Shown here: positions 26,592-37,220 of the stretch, piece after piece
How the letters are laid out: the number at the start of each line of letters is the position of its first letter
How positions within the stretch are numbered: position 1 is the stretch's first letter
NCBI RefSeq assembly: GCF_000332335.1
Contig: NZ_KB235948.1
Coordinates: 3,104,707-3,168,706, forward strand
Length of the DNA: 64,000 bases
Source: Kamptonema formosum PCC 10802
GTDB taxonomy: Bacteria; Cyanobacteriota; Cyanobacteriia; Cyanobacteriales; Oscillatoriaceae
Reading direction: 5' to 3'
The notes under the pieces: model-generated
Told to the model about the DNA's origin: nothing
Seen by the model: the letters and a program-made list of their open reading frames with translations, nothing else
The model's database searches: none
Position numbers and translations under genes: made by a program

Positions 26592-28103
26592 ATGGCAGAC
26601 AAAATGAGCGCCGGCGAACTCCAGAAGCACTACGCAGCAGGCAGGAGAAACTTCCCCAACATAGAACTGAGTGGGGCCGATTTGAAGCGGGCTAACTTGC
26701 AAGGAGTCAACTTGCAAGGAGCCAACCTGCATTGGGTAAACCTGCAAGGAGCCAACTTGGAAGAGGCGTCCCTGACCGGCGCAGACTTCCACAAAACAAC
26801 CCTGCTTGACGCCAAACTGCAAAAAGCCAACCTGCAAAAAGCCCACCTCAAAGGCGTCAACCTCCAGTGGGCCAACCTGCAAGAGGCTTGCCTGCAAGAA
26901 GCGGTACTCCCCAAAACAGACCTGGGCAACGCCAATCTCAGGGGCGCAAACCTGCGGTGGGCGTCGTTACAGGGAGCCAACCTGCAAAAAGCTTCCCTTG
27001 CCGGTGCGGATCTGCGAATGGCAGGACTGGCACAAGCCAACCTGGCTGAGGCCGACCTGCAAAAGGCCAAGCTGCAAAACGCTTCCCTGCAACAGGCTTC
27101 ACTCACCGGCGCGAACCTGCAACAGGCATTTCTCATCGGCGCAGAGTTGCAGCAAGCTTCCCTCGTGAGTGCTAACCTGCAAGACGCTTTCCTCCAGCAG
27201 GCCAATCTTCAAGGGGCAGACTTGCGCAAAGCAAACCTAGCGAGCGCCAACCTGCAAGGGGCCAACCTGCAAGGGGCAGCACTGCCATCTCTAAAAAACA
27301 TGTCCGGGGCAAACTTGTTTGAGGCCAATTTAGAGGGCGTTCAATTGCCAGAGGGGGAAAACCTGCACGAAGTTCTACTGCCTAGCGGGCTGATACCAGA
27401 CAGCCGAGACACTGCCCCGATGCAGTCTTTGGCCGCTCCGCCAACAAGCGGCGATATTATACCAAAAGAATTGCAAACTGTCAATAACCCCACCGGCACT
27501 TCCCCAGGCACGCTGGCCTCACCCACCCTCGGGACATATACTCGTTCCCTCCTGGGGGAGAGGGCTGGAGGGTTGGGTTTGGTGCAAGATATCAATTTAG
27601 AGGGAAGCCAGTCAGACCGGCAGCCGGCGGCAGAACAGGAGCAGCTGGCCCTCGCCCAGCAGCGGGCTGACGGCGAGGGAGATTCAGAAAGTGCAGCAGT
27701 TGCCGCAGAGCGCAGCGCCATAGACATAGCGCGCCGGCGGGGGAAATCAGCCTTTCGCCAAAAATTGCTAGAAGCGTACAGATGCCGGTGCGCCATCACC
27801 GGCTGCAATGCCGAAGCAGCCCTAGAAGCGGCTCCCATCCTGCGTGCCGGCACCCCAGAGAGCAGCAGTGCCTGCAATGGGTTGCTGCTGCGAGCGGACA
27901 TCCACACCCTCTTTGACTTGAATCTGATTGCCATCGAGCCAGACACCCTAACCGTGCGGCTCGCCCCCAGCTTAAGCAACACAACCTACAGCGCGCTCAG
28001 CGGGCAGCCCCTGAACCTTCCAGCTGATGAGGCAGCCAGACCCAGCAGGGAGGCGCTGCAGCAGCGATGGGACCAGTGCCGGTGGGCGGCGGGGCAGCGA
28101 TAG
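26592..28103 (+). CDS. Pentapeptide-repeat protein with C-terminal HNH domain
   Basis: A 503-residue fusion. Residues about 20-255 are a long run of A-N/D-L-x-x pentapeptides (ANLQGVNLQGANLHWVNLQG and so on) forming a right-handed square helix. A linker (255-385) rich in Pro, Ser and Gln follows, then an HNH_2-type domain (about 385-490): RCRCAITGCN, NGLLLRADIHTLFDL. In this group the first catalytic His stands in EAAHI; here it reads EAAPI, with Pro415 encoded by CCC at 27834. All else fits, so the nuclease may be inactive or the base a sequencing error. I start at ATG 26592, where the repeat domain begins; 93 upstream codons look random. No neighbour explains its role. Confidence 0.88.
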   Translation: MADKMSAGELQKHYAAGRRNFPNIELSGADLKRANLQGVNLQGANLHWVNLQGANLEEASLTGADFHKTTLLDAKLQKANLQKAHLKGVNLQWANLQEACLQEAVLPKTDLGNANLRGANLRWASLQGANLQKASLAGADLRMAGLAQANLAEADLQKAKLQNASLQQASLTGANLQQAFLIGAELQQASLVSANLQDAFLQQANLQGADLRKANLASANLQGANLQGAALPSLKNMSGANLFEANLEGVQLPEGENLHEVLLPSGLIPDSRDTAPMQSLAAPPTSGDIIPKELQTVNNPTGTSPGTLASPTLGTYTRSLLGERAGGLGLVQDINLEGSQSDRQPAAEQEQLALAQQRADGEGDSESAAVAAERSAIDIARRRGKSAFRQKLLEAYRCRCAITGCNAEAALEAAPILRAGTPESSSACNGLLLRADIHTLFDLNLIAIEPDTLTVRLAPSLSNTTYSALSGQPLNLPADEAARPSREALQQRWDQCRWAAGQR

Positions 28104-28219
28104 GCCAAGTTGCCCGCAGTTGCGGGGCTGCAGCGCCAGAGCTTGGCGTACTGCCAAGAAAGCGCAACCTCGTTAAAATAGTCGAAAACCGTTGAGAACT
28201 AGGTAAAGTAGCAGCTTCC

Positions 28220-28807
28220 GTGACTCAGAAGAGGGCAACAGAAAAAGATGAGAATCCGCAAGGGGTGTGGCAGCACACCGCCCTAGCGAACAGTTACTAC
28301 ACCTTGCTAGGACTGCATCCCTCAGCGTCAGTCATAGAAATCCGGCGAGCGTATCGGGAGTTGAGCAAGCGCTACCATCCCGATACGACGGAACTCCCAC
28401 CGGCAATCGCCACGGAAAAGTTCCAAAAACTGAACGAAGCCTACGCCACCCTCAGCAGTCCAGAACGGCGGATGGCTTACGACCAAAAGATTCGCTACTC
28501 CCGCATACCGGTGATTCAGCCACCGGTGGCCTTAAACCGGCCTGTTTCCCAGCAGCGCCAAACCCAGCACTCCGCCGCATACCTGGACCCTACAGATCGC
28601 CCGCTGTCTGCCGGCGAGATTTTCGCCCTATTCATTCTGGGGGTGACCTTCCTGGGGTGCTTGCTGATAGCGATTGCCATTGGGGTGGTCAGAGAGGGAG
28701 CCACCGTAGAGCCGGTGGCATTGAGCACCCCCCCCAACACCGTGCTGGTGCGAGAAATAGGACAGGACATGCCGGCCCTGCAACTGCTCAGCCCGCAAAA
28801 GCCGTGA
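28220..28807 (+). CDS. J-domain protein with one membrane helix
   Basis: A 195-residue DnaJ-type co-chaperone. The J domain spans about residues 25-92 (YYTLLGLHPSASVIEIRRAY, with the HPD tripeptide in KRYHPDTTEL), which stimulates Hsp70 ATPase. There is no Gly/Phe-rich or zinc domain. Residues about 133-157 (EIFALFILGVTFLGCLLIAIAI) form one membrane helix, so it probably brings DnaK to a membrane. Start is GTG 28220. The next gene on this strand encodes a DUF3143 protein; I recall this pairing in other cyanobacteria. The 346 bases between them are AT-rich with no gene and no clear terminator. Confidence 0.88.
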   Translation: MTQKRATEKDENPQGVWQHTALANSYYTLLGLHPSASVIEIRRAYRELSKRYHPDTTELPPAIATEKFQKLNEAYATLSSPERRMAYDQKIRYSRIPVIQPPVALNRPVSQQRQTQHSAAYLDPTDRPLSAGEIFALFILGVTFLGCLLIAIAIGVVREGATVEPVALSTPPNTVLVREIGQDMPALQLLSPQKP

Positions 28808-29153
28808 GCGAGCGGTGAGCAGTGCGATTGACTTCAATTTAACAGTCAACATTTAAAATTTATTGGTGGCGTCTGTCGGTCACTCCCCACTCAGGTGAAA
28901 GCGCCATTTGGGAATACTGGACTTGTAATTTAGTTTTTTTTTTAGATAACAGAACAGATAGCGAGCGCGGACATCATTAAGCATCACAGGTTAGCGGCCA
29001 GAAACCCGGTTTCTAGATGTTCCGATTCTTGGTGTCCGCATACTTATATAAGGTAAAAAAGGGTAAAAATGGGTGGATAATTAGAGGGGGAAAGAGATAG
29101 GCGGGAGCGGGAAAGACTGCTCCAACTCAACCCAAGTAAAACTCAACACTCTT

Positions 29154-29435
29154 GTGAAGATTATGGTTCTGCCTAGCGCCGAGACTCCACTGTACAACCA
29201 TCCCCTGCCTGAAATCGAGCAATGGCTGAGAGCGCAAGGATGCCAGCAAGACCGCGACCAGCTGCACTGCTGGCACATCCTGCGGCCTAGCTGGGAAGCG
29301 GAGATAGTGCTAGATATCGACCAGCTGACCGTGCGATATTTCCAGGCCGGTGCGGACGGGCAAGATATTCAGCGCGCTTTTAAATACTCGCTGTCCCGGC
29401 GAGACATTGAACAAGCCGTTTTTTCTGGCCCTTAG
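29154..29435 (+). CDS. DUF3143 family protein
   Basis: A 93-residue cyanobacterial protein: LPSAETPLYNHPLPEIEQWL, then HCWHILRPSWEAEIVLDIDQ and a basic-helix end FKYSLSRRDIEQAVFSGP. This matches the DUF3143 pattern as I know it. Function is unknown. Start is GTG 29154 or ATG 29163. No signal or membrane segment. Terminator follows at once. Confidence 0.82.
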   Translation: MKIMVLPSAETPLYNHPLPEIEQWLRAQGCQQDRDQLHCWHILRPSWEAEIVLDIDQLTVRYFQAGADGQDIQRAFKYSLSRRDIEQAVFSGP

Positions 29436-29443
29436 AAAAATAA

Positions 29444-29479
29444 AAAAGGAAAAAGGGGGAAATCGCTCTTTTTCCTTTT
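29444..29479 (+). terminator. Rho-independent terminator after DUF3143
   Basis: AAAAGGAAAAAG (29444-29455) pairs over 12 bases with CTTTTTCCTTTT (29468-29479). It starts eight bases after the stop codon. The rest of the gap to 29822 has only a random open frame on the minus strand. Confidence 0.7.
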
Positions 29480-29822
29480 CGGCTGTTCCGATACTTTTTT
29501 GCTAACAACCTTTAACAGTCGCTAACAAATACACAAGCTTCAGAGTTTCTCAACCAAGGCTTATCAATTCCTGACCGCAGTCAAAGCCCCGAAGTATTTT
29601 GAGAGCAATCTAGATCCCATTTTACAGTTTATAAATTTAAAGAAACGAGGATCTAAACTCAGGAAAGTCGGCACACAATCATGGGTTTGAGGTAATAGAT
29701 GGCTCCCTATTTCGGCGGGCAACTGTCCGCCTTTGGTTCTCGGGCTAGTGGCGGCTGCCAATAGCAAAGTATAGCATACAATGGCTAAGCGGAACGCTCT
29801 CGCGGCTGCGGCTGGCAGCCTT

Positions 29823-30578
29823 TTAAGTTTTGACCTTTCCAAACCGGCGGTCGCGCTGCTGGTAGGCGCGCAGAGCCCGGTAAAACTCAGCGCGGTCAAA
29901 ATCTGGCCAAAGGGTGTCCGTGATGTAGATTTCCGAGTAAGCCACCTGCCAGAGGAGGAAATTGGAGATGCGCATCTCGCCACTGGTGCGGATTAGCAAG
30001 TCGGGGTCAGAAATGCCGGCAGTGTAGAGATGGCGCTCAAACAGAGCCTCATCGATTTGCTCGGGCTGGATTAAACCTTGCTGCACCTGCAAAGCGATCG
30101 ACCGGCACGCCTGGAGAATCTCCTGACGGCCCCCATAATTTGTGGCCACAGTAAACTGAATGCCCTGATTGTGGCGGGTGTCCTCCATAGAGCGCTCGAT
30201 CTCAGCTTGCAGCGAGCGAGGCAGGGAGTTTAAATTGCCCACAAATTGGATGCGCACATTTTCCCGCATCATCTCCTGGAGTTCCTGCCGCAAGACCCGC
30301 TCAAACAGGGCCATCAAAAAATCCACCTCCTCCAGGGGCCGGCCCCAGTTTTCCGTAGAAAAGGCATAGGCCGTTAGCGCTTGGATACCCCAGTCCCTGC
30401 AGCAGCGCAGGAGGTCTTTGAGCGCATCCACCCCCCGGCGGTGACCCAGGATGCGAGGCAGCCCCTGACGCTTGGCCCACCGGCCATTGCCATCCATAAT
30501 CACCGCCACATGCATCGGGAGGCGCTCTCGGTCAAGGTCAGCAGGCAAGTCTTGTAAGACAGTTGGGTTTGCAGTCAT
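29823..30578 (-). CDS. uppS: Isoprenyl transferase (undecaprenyl diphosphate synthase)
   Basis: A 251-residue cis-prenyltransferase making the C55 lipid carrier for peptidoglycan and other polysaccharides. The catalytic Asp lies in [14 protein letters not shown] (about 23-36); the substrate-binding motifs [13 protein letters not shown] (about 69-81) and the C-terminal [19 protein letters not shown] (about 192-210) are intact. Length is usual. Its ATG overlaps the stop codon of cdaA (ATGA), so the two are translationally coupled. Confidence 0.97.
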   Translation of the reverse strand: MTANPTVLQDLPADLDRERLPMHVAVIMDGNGRWAKRQGLPRILGHRRGVDALKDLLRCCRDWGIQALTAYAFSTENWGRPLEEVDFLMALFERVLRQELQEMMRENVRIQFVGNLNSLPRSLQAEIERSMEDTRHNQGIQFTVATNYGGRQEILQACRSIALQVQQGLIQPEQIDEALFERHLYTAGISDPDLLIRTSGEMRISNFLLWQVAYSEIYITDTLWPDFDRAEFYRALRAYQQRDRRFGKVKT

Positions 30579-31519
30579 TTTTTCTCACCCGAAGCCGATG
30601 ATGGAAGACTCAGAATACGCGAAACAAAAGCCAGTATTCGGGAGCTAAGGCGACCCAAAGTGCGCAGATTCGGGGCGACGGCTTCCCGCTCAACCGATTG
30701 AGAGAATCGAGCCTCTAGCAGTTCCTTAAGTTTACTGCTGGTCAAAGGCCGATTCAGGCCCCCTCGTTCTGCGAGGGAAATGGAGCCTGTTTCTTCAGAT
30801 ACAACAACACACAGGCAATTTTCGACACGATCAGTAATTCCCATCGCCGCTCGGTGGCGGGTGCCGAGCTGTCGGGAAGCCGTGCGCTCAGACAGGGGAA
30901 GAATCACGCCGGCAGCCACAATGCGGGAGGCGCGAATCAGCACAGCTCCGTCGTGCAGCAGGGTTGTCGTCTGAAAAATCGTCTGGAGCAGTTCCTTGGA
31001 AACCTCACTGTTGAGCCTCACACCCGGAACCGAAAAATCGCGCTCATCTATGGGAGGGCCAGTTTCCAGAATCAGCAGAGCGCCGGTGCGGTTTTGGGAG
31101 AGTTCCCTAACCGCCTCCACAATTTCATCGATCACGCTGTCGGGTTTGGGAACGGCTCCCCGGTGAGATTGAAACAGCTGCACAATTTCTCCCCGACCGA
31201 GCTGTTCTAGAAACCGGCGGAACTCCGACTGCAGGATCACAGCCATTGCCACCGCACAGCCGATCGCCAACTTTTCCAGCACAAAACTCAACAGCCTCAG
31301 CTGCAGGCTGCTGCTGATGGCCGTGCACAGCATGAGGACAATCAACCCTCGCACCATCCACAGCGTGCGGCGCTCACCAATGATGACGAGTACCATGTAA
31401 GTCAGGGCCAGAACCAGCCCAATATCGATTGGGCCTTTCAGCCAATGCGTCCAAATATCCATCAGGTGACGCAGCAAGGACTGAGTCCAGCTTGGGTCAT
31501 AACCGGGACCCGAAATCAT
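30575..31519 (-). CDS. cdaA: Diadenylate cyclase CdaA
   Basis: A 314-residue membrane enzyme making cyclic di-AMP from two ATP. Three N-terminal membrane helices (about 30-100) are followed by a DAC domain with both signature motifs: LLHDGAVLI (DGA) and TRHRAAMGI (RHR). The C-terminal 40 residues are extra and helical. In many bacteria c-di-AMP controls potassium and osmotic balance; in cyanobacteria it has also been linked to night survival. Here it is between lysA and uppS, both peptidoglycan precursor genes, and overlaps uppS by four bases. Confidence 0.96.
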   Translation of the reverse strand: MISGPGYDPSWTQSLLRHLMDIWTHWLKGPIDIGLVLALTYMVLVIIGERRTLWMVRGLIVLMLCTAISSSLQLRLLSFVLEKLAIGCAVAMAVILQSEFRRFLEQLGRGEIVQLFQSHRGAVPKPDSVIDEIVEAVRELSQNRTGALLILETGPPIDERDFSVPGVRLNSEVSKELLQTIFQTTTLLHDGAVLIRASRIVAAGVILPLSERTASRQLGTRHRAAMGITDRVENCLCVVVSEETGSISLAERGGLNRPLTSSKLKELLEARFSQSVEREAVAPNLRTLGRLSSRILAFVSRILSLPSSASGEKK

Positions 31520-31951
31520 TAAACTTTAGGCAACGATTAGCTGAATTTTGCTTGGAACGGGATCAGCACGCTGAGTCCCTACTAGCTTGATTTTATGCCA
31601 GCCGACATCTATTTCAGGCCGGCAGCTCACCCTCACCCCCCGAATTGGGGCGCTAGTTACGCCCGCTTTTGACATCAGGCACCGCTGACAGGAGGGGGAG
31701 CCCGCCGGCACAACCCTCGTCGGGGCGGCCCCCGGGAGCTGCCCCCGGCGTTTTGTGCGGGGGCGGCAGCTTCACTCCACCCCGCTCGCAGACTCAGAGA
31801 GGCATCGCCTGAGGTGCCGCCCGGGCTGCAGGCATTGCCCGGAACCGCCGGCCACTGCCAGGCGCTACCGGCATCTTGCCGGATGCCTGTGCCACTCAAG
31901 TGGCACAGGGGCTGGGGAGCAATCGGCGCTGTGCGCCGGTCAAATCATCTC

Positions 31952-32020
31952 AGAAACCGGGTTTCTTTTGCTAGGGGCAAGGAAATACCGGTCGAATCCC
32001 GGAAAAGAAACCCGGTTTCT
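31952..32020. terminator. 18-bp perfect inverted repeat between lysA and cdaA
   Basis: AGAAACCGGGTTTCTTTT (31952-31969) is the exact reverse complement of AAAAGAAACCCGGTTTCT (32003-32020), with a 33-base loop. Each arm is itself a palindrome. On the minus strand it follows the lysA stop and precedes cdaA, so it could end or attenuate transcription. The remaining gap (31520-31951, 32021-32125) is GC-rich with no convincing gene. Confidence 0.6.
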
Positions 32021-32125
32021 TTTCCCCGCCAGAGTGCGAGAGTTTTTTATTTTACGCCTCAGCCCTTTCCCCCCAACGCCGGCTCTCACATTTGTGAGGT
32101 ATGGCCTCTCCCTCGCCCTCACAGC

Positions 32126-33559
32126 TCACTCTTGTGGGAGTGGCGGAGTGATGCCGCTTTCAGGAATCAGCCTTGCGGGCAAGCGGTCGAGTCGCAGCAA
32201 GTCCTGGTAGGTTTCCCGCTGCAAGATGACATTCGCTTCCCCATCTCTGACCAAAACCGCTGCCGGTCGGGGCAGGCGGTTGTAGTTAGAGGCCATACTG
32301 TAATTGTAAGCACCCGTGCCGGGAACTACCAAAATGTCCCCGGGTTCAGTTTTAGGCAGCTCCGCTTCTTGAATCAGGATGTCTCCCGACTCGCAGTGTT
32401 TGCCGGCAACCGTCACCTTCTCCGTCAGGGGATCTCCCATGCGGTTGGCCACCACGGCGCGGTAGACGGCTTGATAGGTGATCGGGCGGGGGTTGTCCGA
32501 CATGCCCCCATCCACCGACAGGTAAGTGCGAATTCCCGGAATCGCTTTCTGACTGCCGGCAGTGTAAGCCGTCACACAAGCCGGGCCAACGATTGACCGG
32601 CCTGGCTCGCACAGCAGCTTCGGCAGCGGCAGCCCCTCGGACCCGAGTGCGCCGGCAATCGAAACGCAGACGGTTTTCACCCAGGCGTCGATGCTTGGCG
32701 GGTCGTCCGATTCCGTGTAGCGAATCCCCAAACCCCCACCCACATTGAGTTCCCGCACCGGCAGCCCGTACTGGGCGGCTTTCTTCAGCCAGTGCACCAG
32801 GACACCCGCGAGATCCTCATGGGGTTGCAGTTCAAAAATCTGCGAGCCAATGTGGGCGTGCAGACCGGTACAGGATAGCGCCGGGTGCTGGCTGACAAAA
32901 CTGAATACCTCGTCCGCCCAGTCGGGGTCGAAGCCAAATTTGCTGTCCAAATGGCCGGTGCGGATGTACTCGTGGGTGTGACACTCAATGCCTGGGGTAA
33001 ACCGCAGCATCAGCCGGACGGGTTGCCTTGCCTTCTTAGAAATGTCTGCTATGGTCAATAGGTCCAGCCAGTTGTCCGCCACCACAGTGCAGCCGGTTTC
33101 AATCGCCAGCTGCAGTTCCTCACGGGATTTGTTGTTGCCGTGCAGGTAGATACTCTCGGGGCTGGCACCGGCTGTGAGGGCAGTGTGAAGCTCTCCCCCT
33201 GACACCACATCGATCCCCAAGCCTTCTTGCGCCGCCACCGCGCAAATGGCCAAACAGCTCCACGCCTTAGAAGCGTAGATCACCTGCCACTGGCCAGGAT
33301 AGTAGCGACTGAGAGCCTCCCGGTACTGCCGGCAAGCCGTCCGCAGCGTTTCCTCATCGACAATATAAAGCGGCGAGCCAAATCGCTCAACCAGCACCGT
33401 CACGTCACAGCCCCCAATTTCCAGGTGGTCAGCGCGGTTCACCCGGGCTGTGAGCGGCATAAGTTCCTGGTTGGGTGAGCGAGATTCTGATGCGCTGGCC
33501 GCCGCAGGCAAATATTTCCGGCCAGAATTGTCAACCCCTACAGGGCGAGTCGATAGCAT
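32126..33559 (-). CDS. lysA: Diaminopimelate decarboxylase
   Basis: A 477-residue PLP enzyme (fold type III) making lysine from meso-diaminopimelate, the last step of lysine synthesis. PLP-binding Lys lies in VIYASKAWSCLAI; the glycine-rich phosphate loop is ELNVGGGLGIRYTE; the C-terminal Cys is in KHCESGDILI. The N-terminus is about 40 residues longer than in enterobacteria, as in other cyanobacteria. I start at ATG 33559; the 30 further upstream codons overlap the divergent gene rimI. It heads the lysA-cdaA-uppS run, separated from cdaA by about 600 bases. Confidence 0.95.
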   Translation of the reverse strand: MLSTRPVGVDNSGRKYLPAAASASESRSPNQELMPLTARVNRADHLEIGGCDVTVLVERFGSPLYIVDEETLRTACRQYREALSRYYPGQWQVIYASKAWSCLAICAVAAQEGLGIDVVSGGELHTALTAGASPESIYLHGNNKSREELQLAIETGCTVVADNWLDLLTIADISKKARQPVRLMLRFTPGIECHTHEYIRTGHLDSKFGFDPDWADEVFSFVSQHPALSCTGLHAHIGSQIFELQPHEDLAGVLVHWLKKAAQYGLPVRELNVGGGLGIRYTESDDPPSIDAWVKTVCVSIAGALGSEGLPLPKLLCEPGRSIVGPACVTAYTAGSQKAIPGIRTYLSVDGGMSDNPRPITYQAVYRAVVANRMGDPLTEKVTVAGKHCESGDILIQEAELPKTEPGDILVVPGTGAYNYSMASNYNRLPRPAAVLVRDGEANVILQRETYQDLLRLDRLPARLIPESGITPPLPQE

Positions 33560-33664
33560 AATCCTCTTAGTTGTCCGCCGGTCGCGGAACGGACGTGAGT
33601 GGGTTTCGTTTTTCAGTGTACAATTGACAATTGTGCCTTGCTGAAACATTCACTCCCATATTTG

Positions 33665-34249
33665 GTGAATTTTTTAGACTTAAAACCGCTGACATCACAG
33701 CTGCTGCCCTCCGTCCTCGATCTAGACCGGCTGTGCTTTGGCGGACTGTGGACTTTAGAGGGCTACCAGCGAGAGTTAGCCAGCCCCAACAGCGACTTGC
33801 TGGCTCTGTCCATTCCCCCACAGAACCGGCTCGAAGGCGGCGAGTCAGAGCGCTTGGTTGGGATCGGTTGCCTGTGGGCGATTTTGGATGAGGCTCACAT
33901 CATCCTGCTGGGCATTCATCCCGACTTCCAGCAGCAAGGCTTGGGTCAGGCGATGCTGGCAGCCCTGCTGGGGACAGCCGCCCAAAGGCACCTGGAGCGG
34001 GCCACTCTAGAAGCGCGGATCTCTAACCGCGCCGCCCTCGGGCTGTACCAAAAATTGGGCTTTCGGGAAGCCGGTCGCCGCCGCAACTACTACCAAGACA
34101 CCAATGAAGATGCTGTAATTATGTGGCGTCCCGGCCTGCAGCACCCCGAATTTGGGCCAAGATTGGCCAGCTGGCAGCGAGAGAGTGGCCTGCGACTGGC
34201 TTCAGCTGGCTGGCATTTGGACTTAAGTTACCAGCGCTCGCCCGAGTAG
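33665..34249 (+). CDS. rimI: RimI-like GNAT N-acetyltransferase
   Basis: A 194-residue GNAT enzyme transferring acetyl from acetyl-CoA. The CoA loop is GIHPDFQQQGLGQAML (motif A, Q/RxxGxG/A), followed by LEARISNRAALGLYQKLGF, the pattern of ribosomal-protein-alanine acetyltransferase RimI. I start at GTG 33665 because upstream codons overlap the lysA leader. The last 35 residues, rich in Trp and Leu, extend beyond the GNAT core. Divergent from lysA with about 105 bases between starts. The substrate is only inferred. Confidence 0.85.
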   Translation: MNFLDLKPLTSQLLPSVLDLDRLCFGGLWTLEGYQRELASPNSDLLALSIPPQNRLEGGESERLVGIGCLWAILDEAHIILLGIHPDFQQQGLGQAMLAALLGTAAQRHLERATLEARISNRAALGLYQKLGFREAGRRRNYYQDTNEDAVIMWRPGLQHPEFGPRLASWQRESGLRLASAGWHLDLSYQRSPE

Positions 34250-34653
34250 AATGGTTCTGAAGTCTGCTGCAAGCCTGAAAGCGATGTTGCGCCGTTAGAG
34301 TGGCAGCCCCCTCGGGGTGGGCTCTTCGAGTAAAATGTAAAGAATGGGAGATTCCCGCTTCAGAAGAGATCGGTTTTCCGAAAAGCTTCTGCTCTCACCG
34401 ACAAGCGATCCGTTACATTAATTACAGAATAATTTTTGACCGCGCCAATAAAGGCAAATTGCCACATCGCCTAATTGCGCTTGCTTGCTAGATTGCCTGC
34501 AACCGCGTGCCGGCAGCCAGCGCTCCCACACGGTCACGCACCGGACGTATCGCTTCAGACAAACCCGTGACAGCTATCAAGCCCATCACAGACAGCTAGA
34601 TTCACTGTGCTAGAATCAGCATACGGGCACGCAGCAGGTGATGGAAGAACGCC
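34250..34653 (+). promoter_or_regulatory. clpC upstream region with an extended -10 promoter
   Basis: 404 bases with no gene. An extended -10, TGTGCTAGAAT, has TAGAAT at 34611-34616, 38 bases before the clpC ATG; no good -35 is visible. AGCCCCCTCGGGGTGGGCT (about 34307-34325) forms an imperfect hairpin. Confidence 0.45.
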
Positions 34654-37125
34654 ATGTTTGAACGCTTTACAGAAAAAGCCATTAAGGTGATTATGCTAGC
34701 CCAGGAGGAAGCACGTCGCCTGGGGCATAACTTCGTAGGGACAGAGCAGATCCTTCTGGGTCTGATAGGAGAAGGGACCGGTGTAGCCGCCAAAGTGCTG
34801 AAATCTATGGGCGTAAACCTGAAAGACGCCCGGATAGAGGTGGAAAAAATCATCGGCAGGGGCTCAGGCTTCGTCGCTGTTGAAATTCCGTTCACTCCCA
34901 GGGCAAAGCGGGTTTTGGAGCTATCCCTGGAAGAAGCTCGCCAGCTGGGGCACAACTACATTGGCACAGAACACCTGCTCCTTGGCCTCATCCGTGAGGG
35001 GGAAGGCGTGGCAGCACGAGTGCTGGAAAACCTGGGAGTTGACCTCTCGAAAGTCCGCACGCAAGTCATCCGCATGCTGGGCGAAACGGCAGAAGTCACC
35101 CCCGGCGCTACCGGCGGTCGCACGAAAACCCCAACCCTGGATGAGTTTGGTGCCAACCTGACCCAAATGGCAGCGGAAGGCAAGCTTGACCCGGTGGTGG
35201 GACGCCAGAAGGAAATTGAACGGGTGATTCAGATTCTGGGACGCCGCACCAAAAACAACCCCGTGCTGATTGGGGAGCCCGGAGTCGGGAAAACCGCCAT
35301 CGCCGAAGGTCTGGCTCAGCGGATTGCCAACAATGATGTCCCCGACATCCTGGAAGACAAGCGGGTCGTCACCCTGGACATCGGCCTGCTGGTGGCCGGC
35401 ACGAAGTACCGGGGCGAATTTGAGGAGCGCCTCAAGAAAATCATGGATGAAATCCGCTCCGCCGGCAACGTCATCCTGGTGATAGACGAAGTTCACACCC
35501 TGATCGGGGCGGGTGCGGCAGAAGGGGCGATCGACGCCGCCAACATCCTCAAACCGGCACTGGCGCGGGGCGAACTGCAGTGCATCGGCGCAACCACCCT
35601 GGATGAGTACCGCAAGCACATCGAGCGCGATGCCGCCCTAGAACGCCGGTTCCAGCCAGTGATGGTGGGCGAGCCGAGCGTGGTAGAAACCATTGAGATT
35701 CTCTACGGTTTGCGCGAACGCTACGAGCAACACCACAAGCTGAAGATTTCGGACGCCGCCCTGGAAGCCGCCGCCAAGCTCTCTGACCGCTACATCTCAG
35801 ACCGCTACTTGCCCGATAAGGCAATTGACCTGATTGATGAAGCCGGCTCCAGAGTCCGCCTGCTCACCTCCCAGCTGCCACCGGCAGCTAAAGAACTCGA
35901 TAAGGAGCTGCGCCAAGTCCTCAAAGAAAAAGACGACGCCGTCCGCGCTCAGGACTTTGACCGCGCCGGCGAGCTCCGCGACCGCGAAATGGAAATTAAA
36001 GCCGAAATTCGCGCTATCGCCCAAAACAAAAAGTCAGACTCCCCTCGCGGTGAGGATGTATCGCCGGTGGTCACCGAAGAGGACATCGCCCAAATCGTGG
36101 CTAGCTGGACAGGGGTGCCGGTGAACAAGCTCACGGAATCCGAATCCGAAAAGCTGCTGCACATGGAAGACACCCTGCACCAGCGTCTCATCGGTCAGGA
36201 AGAAGCTGTCAAGGCCGTCTCTCGCGCCATTCGTCGCGCTCGCGTCGGTCTGAAGAACCCCAACCGGCCTATCGCTAGCTTTATCTTCTCCGGGCCCACC
36301 GGCGTCGGCAAGACGGAACTCACTAAGTCACTGGCGGCTTATTTCTTCGGTTCCGAAGACGCCATGATTCGGCTGGACATGTCCGAATACATGGAGCGCC
36401 ACACCGTCTCCAAACTCATCGGTTCGCCTCCGGGCTACGTCGGGTACAACGAAGGTGGCCAGCTGACCGAAGCCGTGCGCCGGCGTCCCTACACCGTGGT
36501 GCTGTTCGACGAAATCGAAAAAGCCCACCCCGATGTCTTCAATATGCTGCTGCAAATTTTGGAAGACGGTCGCCTCACCGATGCCAAGGGCCGCACGGTG
36601 GACTTCAAGAACACCTTGCTGATCATGACCTCCAATATCGGTTCCAAGGTGATTGAAAAGGGTGGCGGCGGGATCGGCTTCGAGTTCTCCTCGGAAAATG
36701 AAGCCGAAACGCAGTACAACCGGATTCGCTCTCTGGTGAATGAAGAGCTCAAGCAGTATTTCCGCCCAGAGTTCCTCAACCGGCTTGACGAGATCATCGT
36801 CTTCCGCCAGCTGAACAAGGAGGAAGTCAAGGAGATCGCAGATATCATGCTGAAGGATGTCTTCAAGCGCCTGACTGACCAAGGCATCACCTTGGAAGTC
36901 ACAGAACGGTTCAAAGACCGCTTGGTGCAAGAAGGCTACAACCCCAGCTACGGCGCTCGACCCCTGCGCCGCGCTATCATGCGCCTGCTGGAAGATGTCC
37001 TGGCTGAGGAAATCCTCTCAGGTCGCGTCAAGGAAGGCGACACTGCTGTCGTCGATATGGGCGATGACGGTCAGGTGAAGGTACTGCCCAGCCAAAAGCC
37101 GGAACTGCAACCTCAAGTTGGTTGA
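34654..37125 (+). CDS. clpC: Clp protease ATP-binding subunit ClpC
   Basis: An 823-residue Hsp100 unfoldase that feeds proteins to ClpP. In order: a double Clp-N domain (1-145, with two EEARxLGHNxxGTEHxLLGL repeats), first AAA+ module with Walker [14 protein letters not shown] (about 207-219) and Walker [12 protein letters not shown], a middle region with the UVR motif ([20 protein letters not shown]-like, about 425-445), second AAA+ module with [12 protein letters not shown] (about 549), and a C-terminal D2-small domain. The ClpP-binding loop IGF is seen at GGGIGFEF. Highly conserved in cyanobacteria and plastids and usually essential. Confidence 0.99.
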   Translation: MFERFTEKAIKVIMLAQEEARRLGHNFVGTEQILLGLIGEGTGVAAKVLKSMGVNLKDARIEVEKIIGRGSGFVAVEIPFTPRAKRVLELSLEEARQLGHNYIGTEHLLLGLIREGEGVAARVLENLGVDLSKVRTQVIRMLGETAEVTPGATGGRTKTPTLDEFGANLTQMAAEGKLDPVVGRQKEIERVIQILGRRTKNNPVLIGEPGVGKTAIAEGLAQRIANNDVPDILEDKRVVTLDIGLLVAGTKYRGEFEERLKKIMDEIRSAGNVILVIDEVHTLIGAGAAEGAIDAANILKPALARGELQCIGATTLDEYRKHIERDAALERRFQPVMVGEPSVVETIEILYGLRERYEQHHKLKISDAALEAAAKLSDRYISDRYLPDKAIDLIDEAGSRVRLLTSQLPPAAKELDKELRQVLKEKDDAVRAQDFDRAGELRDREMEIKAEIRAIAQNKKSDSPRGEDVSPVVTEEDIAQIVASWTGVPVNKLTESESEKLLHMEDTLHQRLIGQEEAVKAVSRAIRRARVGLKNPNRPIASFIFSGPTGVGKTELTKSLAAYFFGSEDAMIRLDMSEYMERHTVSKLIGSPPGYVGYNEGGQLTEAVRRRPYTVVLFDEIEKAHPDVFNMLLQILEDGRLTDAKGRTVDFKNTLLIMTSNIGSKVIEKGGGGIGFEFSSENEAETQYNRIRSLVNEELKQYFRPEFLNRLDEIIVFRQLNKEEVKEIADIMLKDVFKRLTDQGITLEVTERFKDRLVQEGYNPSYGARPLRRAIMRLLEDVLAEEILSGRVKEGDTAVVDMGDDGQVKVLPSQKPELQPQVG

Positions 37126-37220
37126 AAAGTAGGGTGAGAGGGAAAAGGGTGTAGAGTGAGGCAAGTTTCTCTATTCGCTCTTTTCTCCCTTGCAGTTCTC
37201 ACTTCTATTTCATTGAATTT

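Noticed and set aside
36328-36930. Antisense 200-codon frame within clpC
   Set aside because: Shadow of a very highly conserved coding region on the plus strand.
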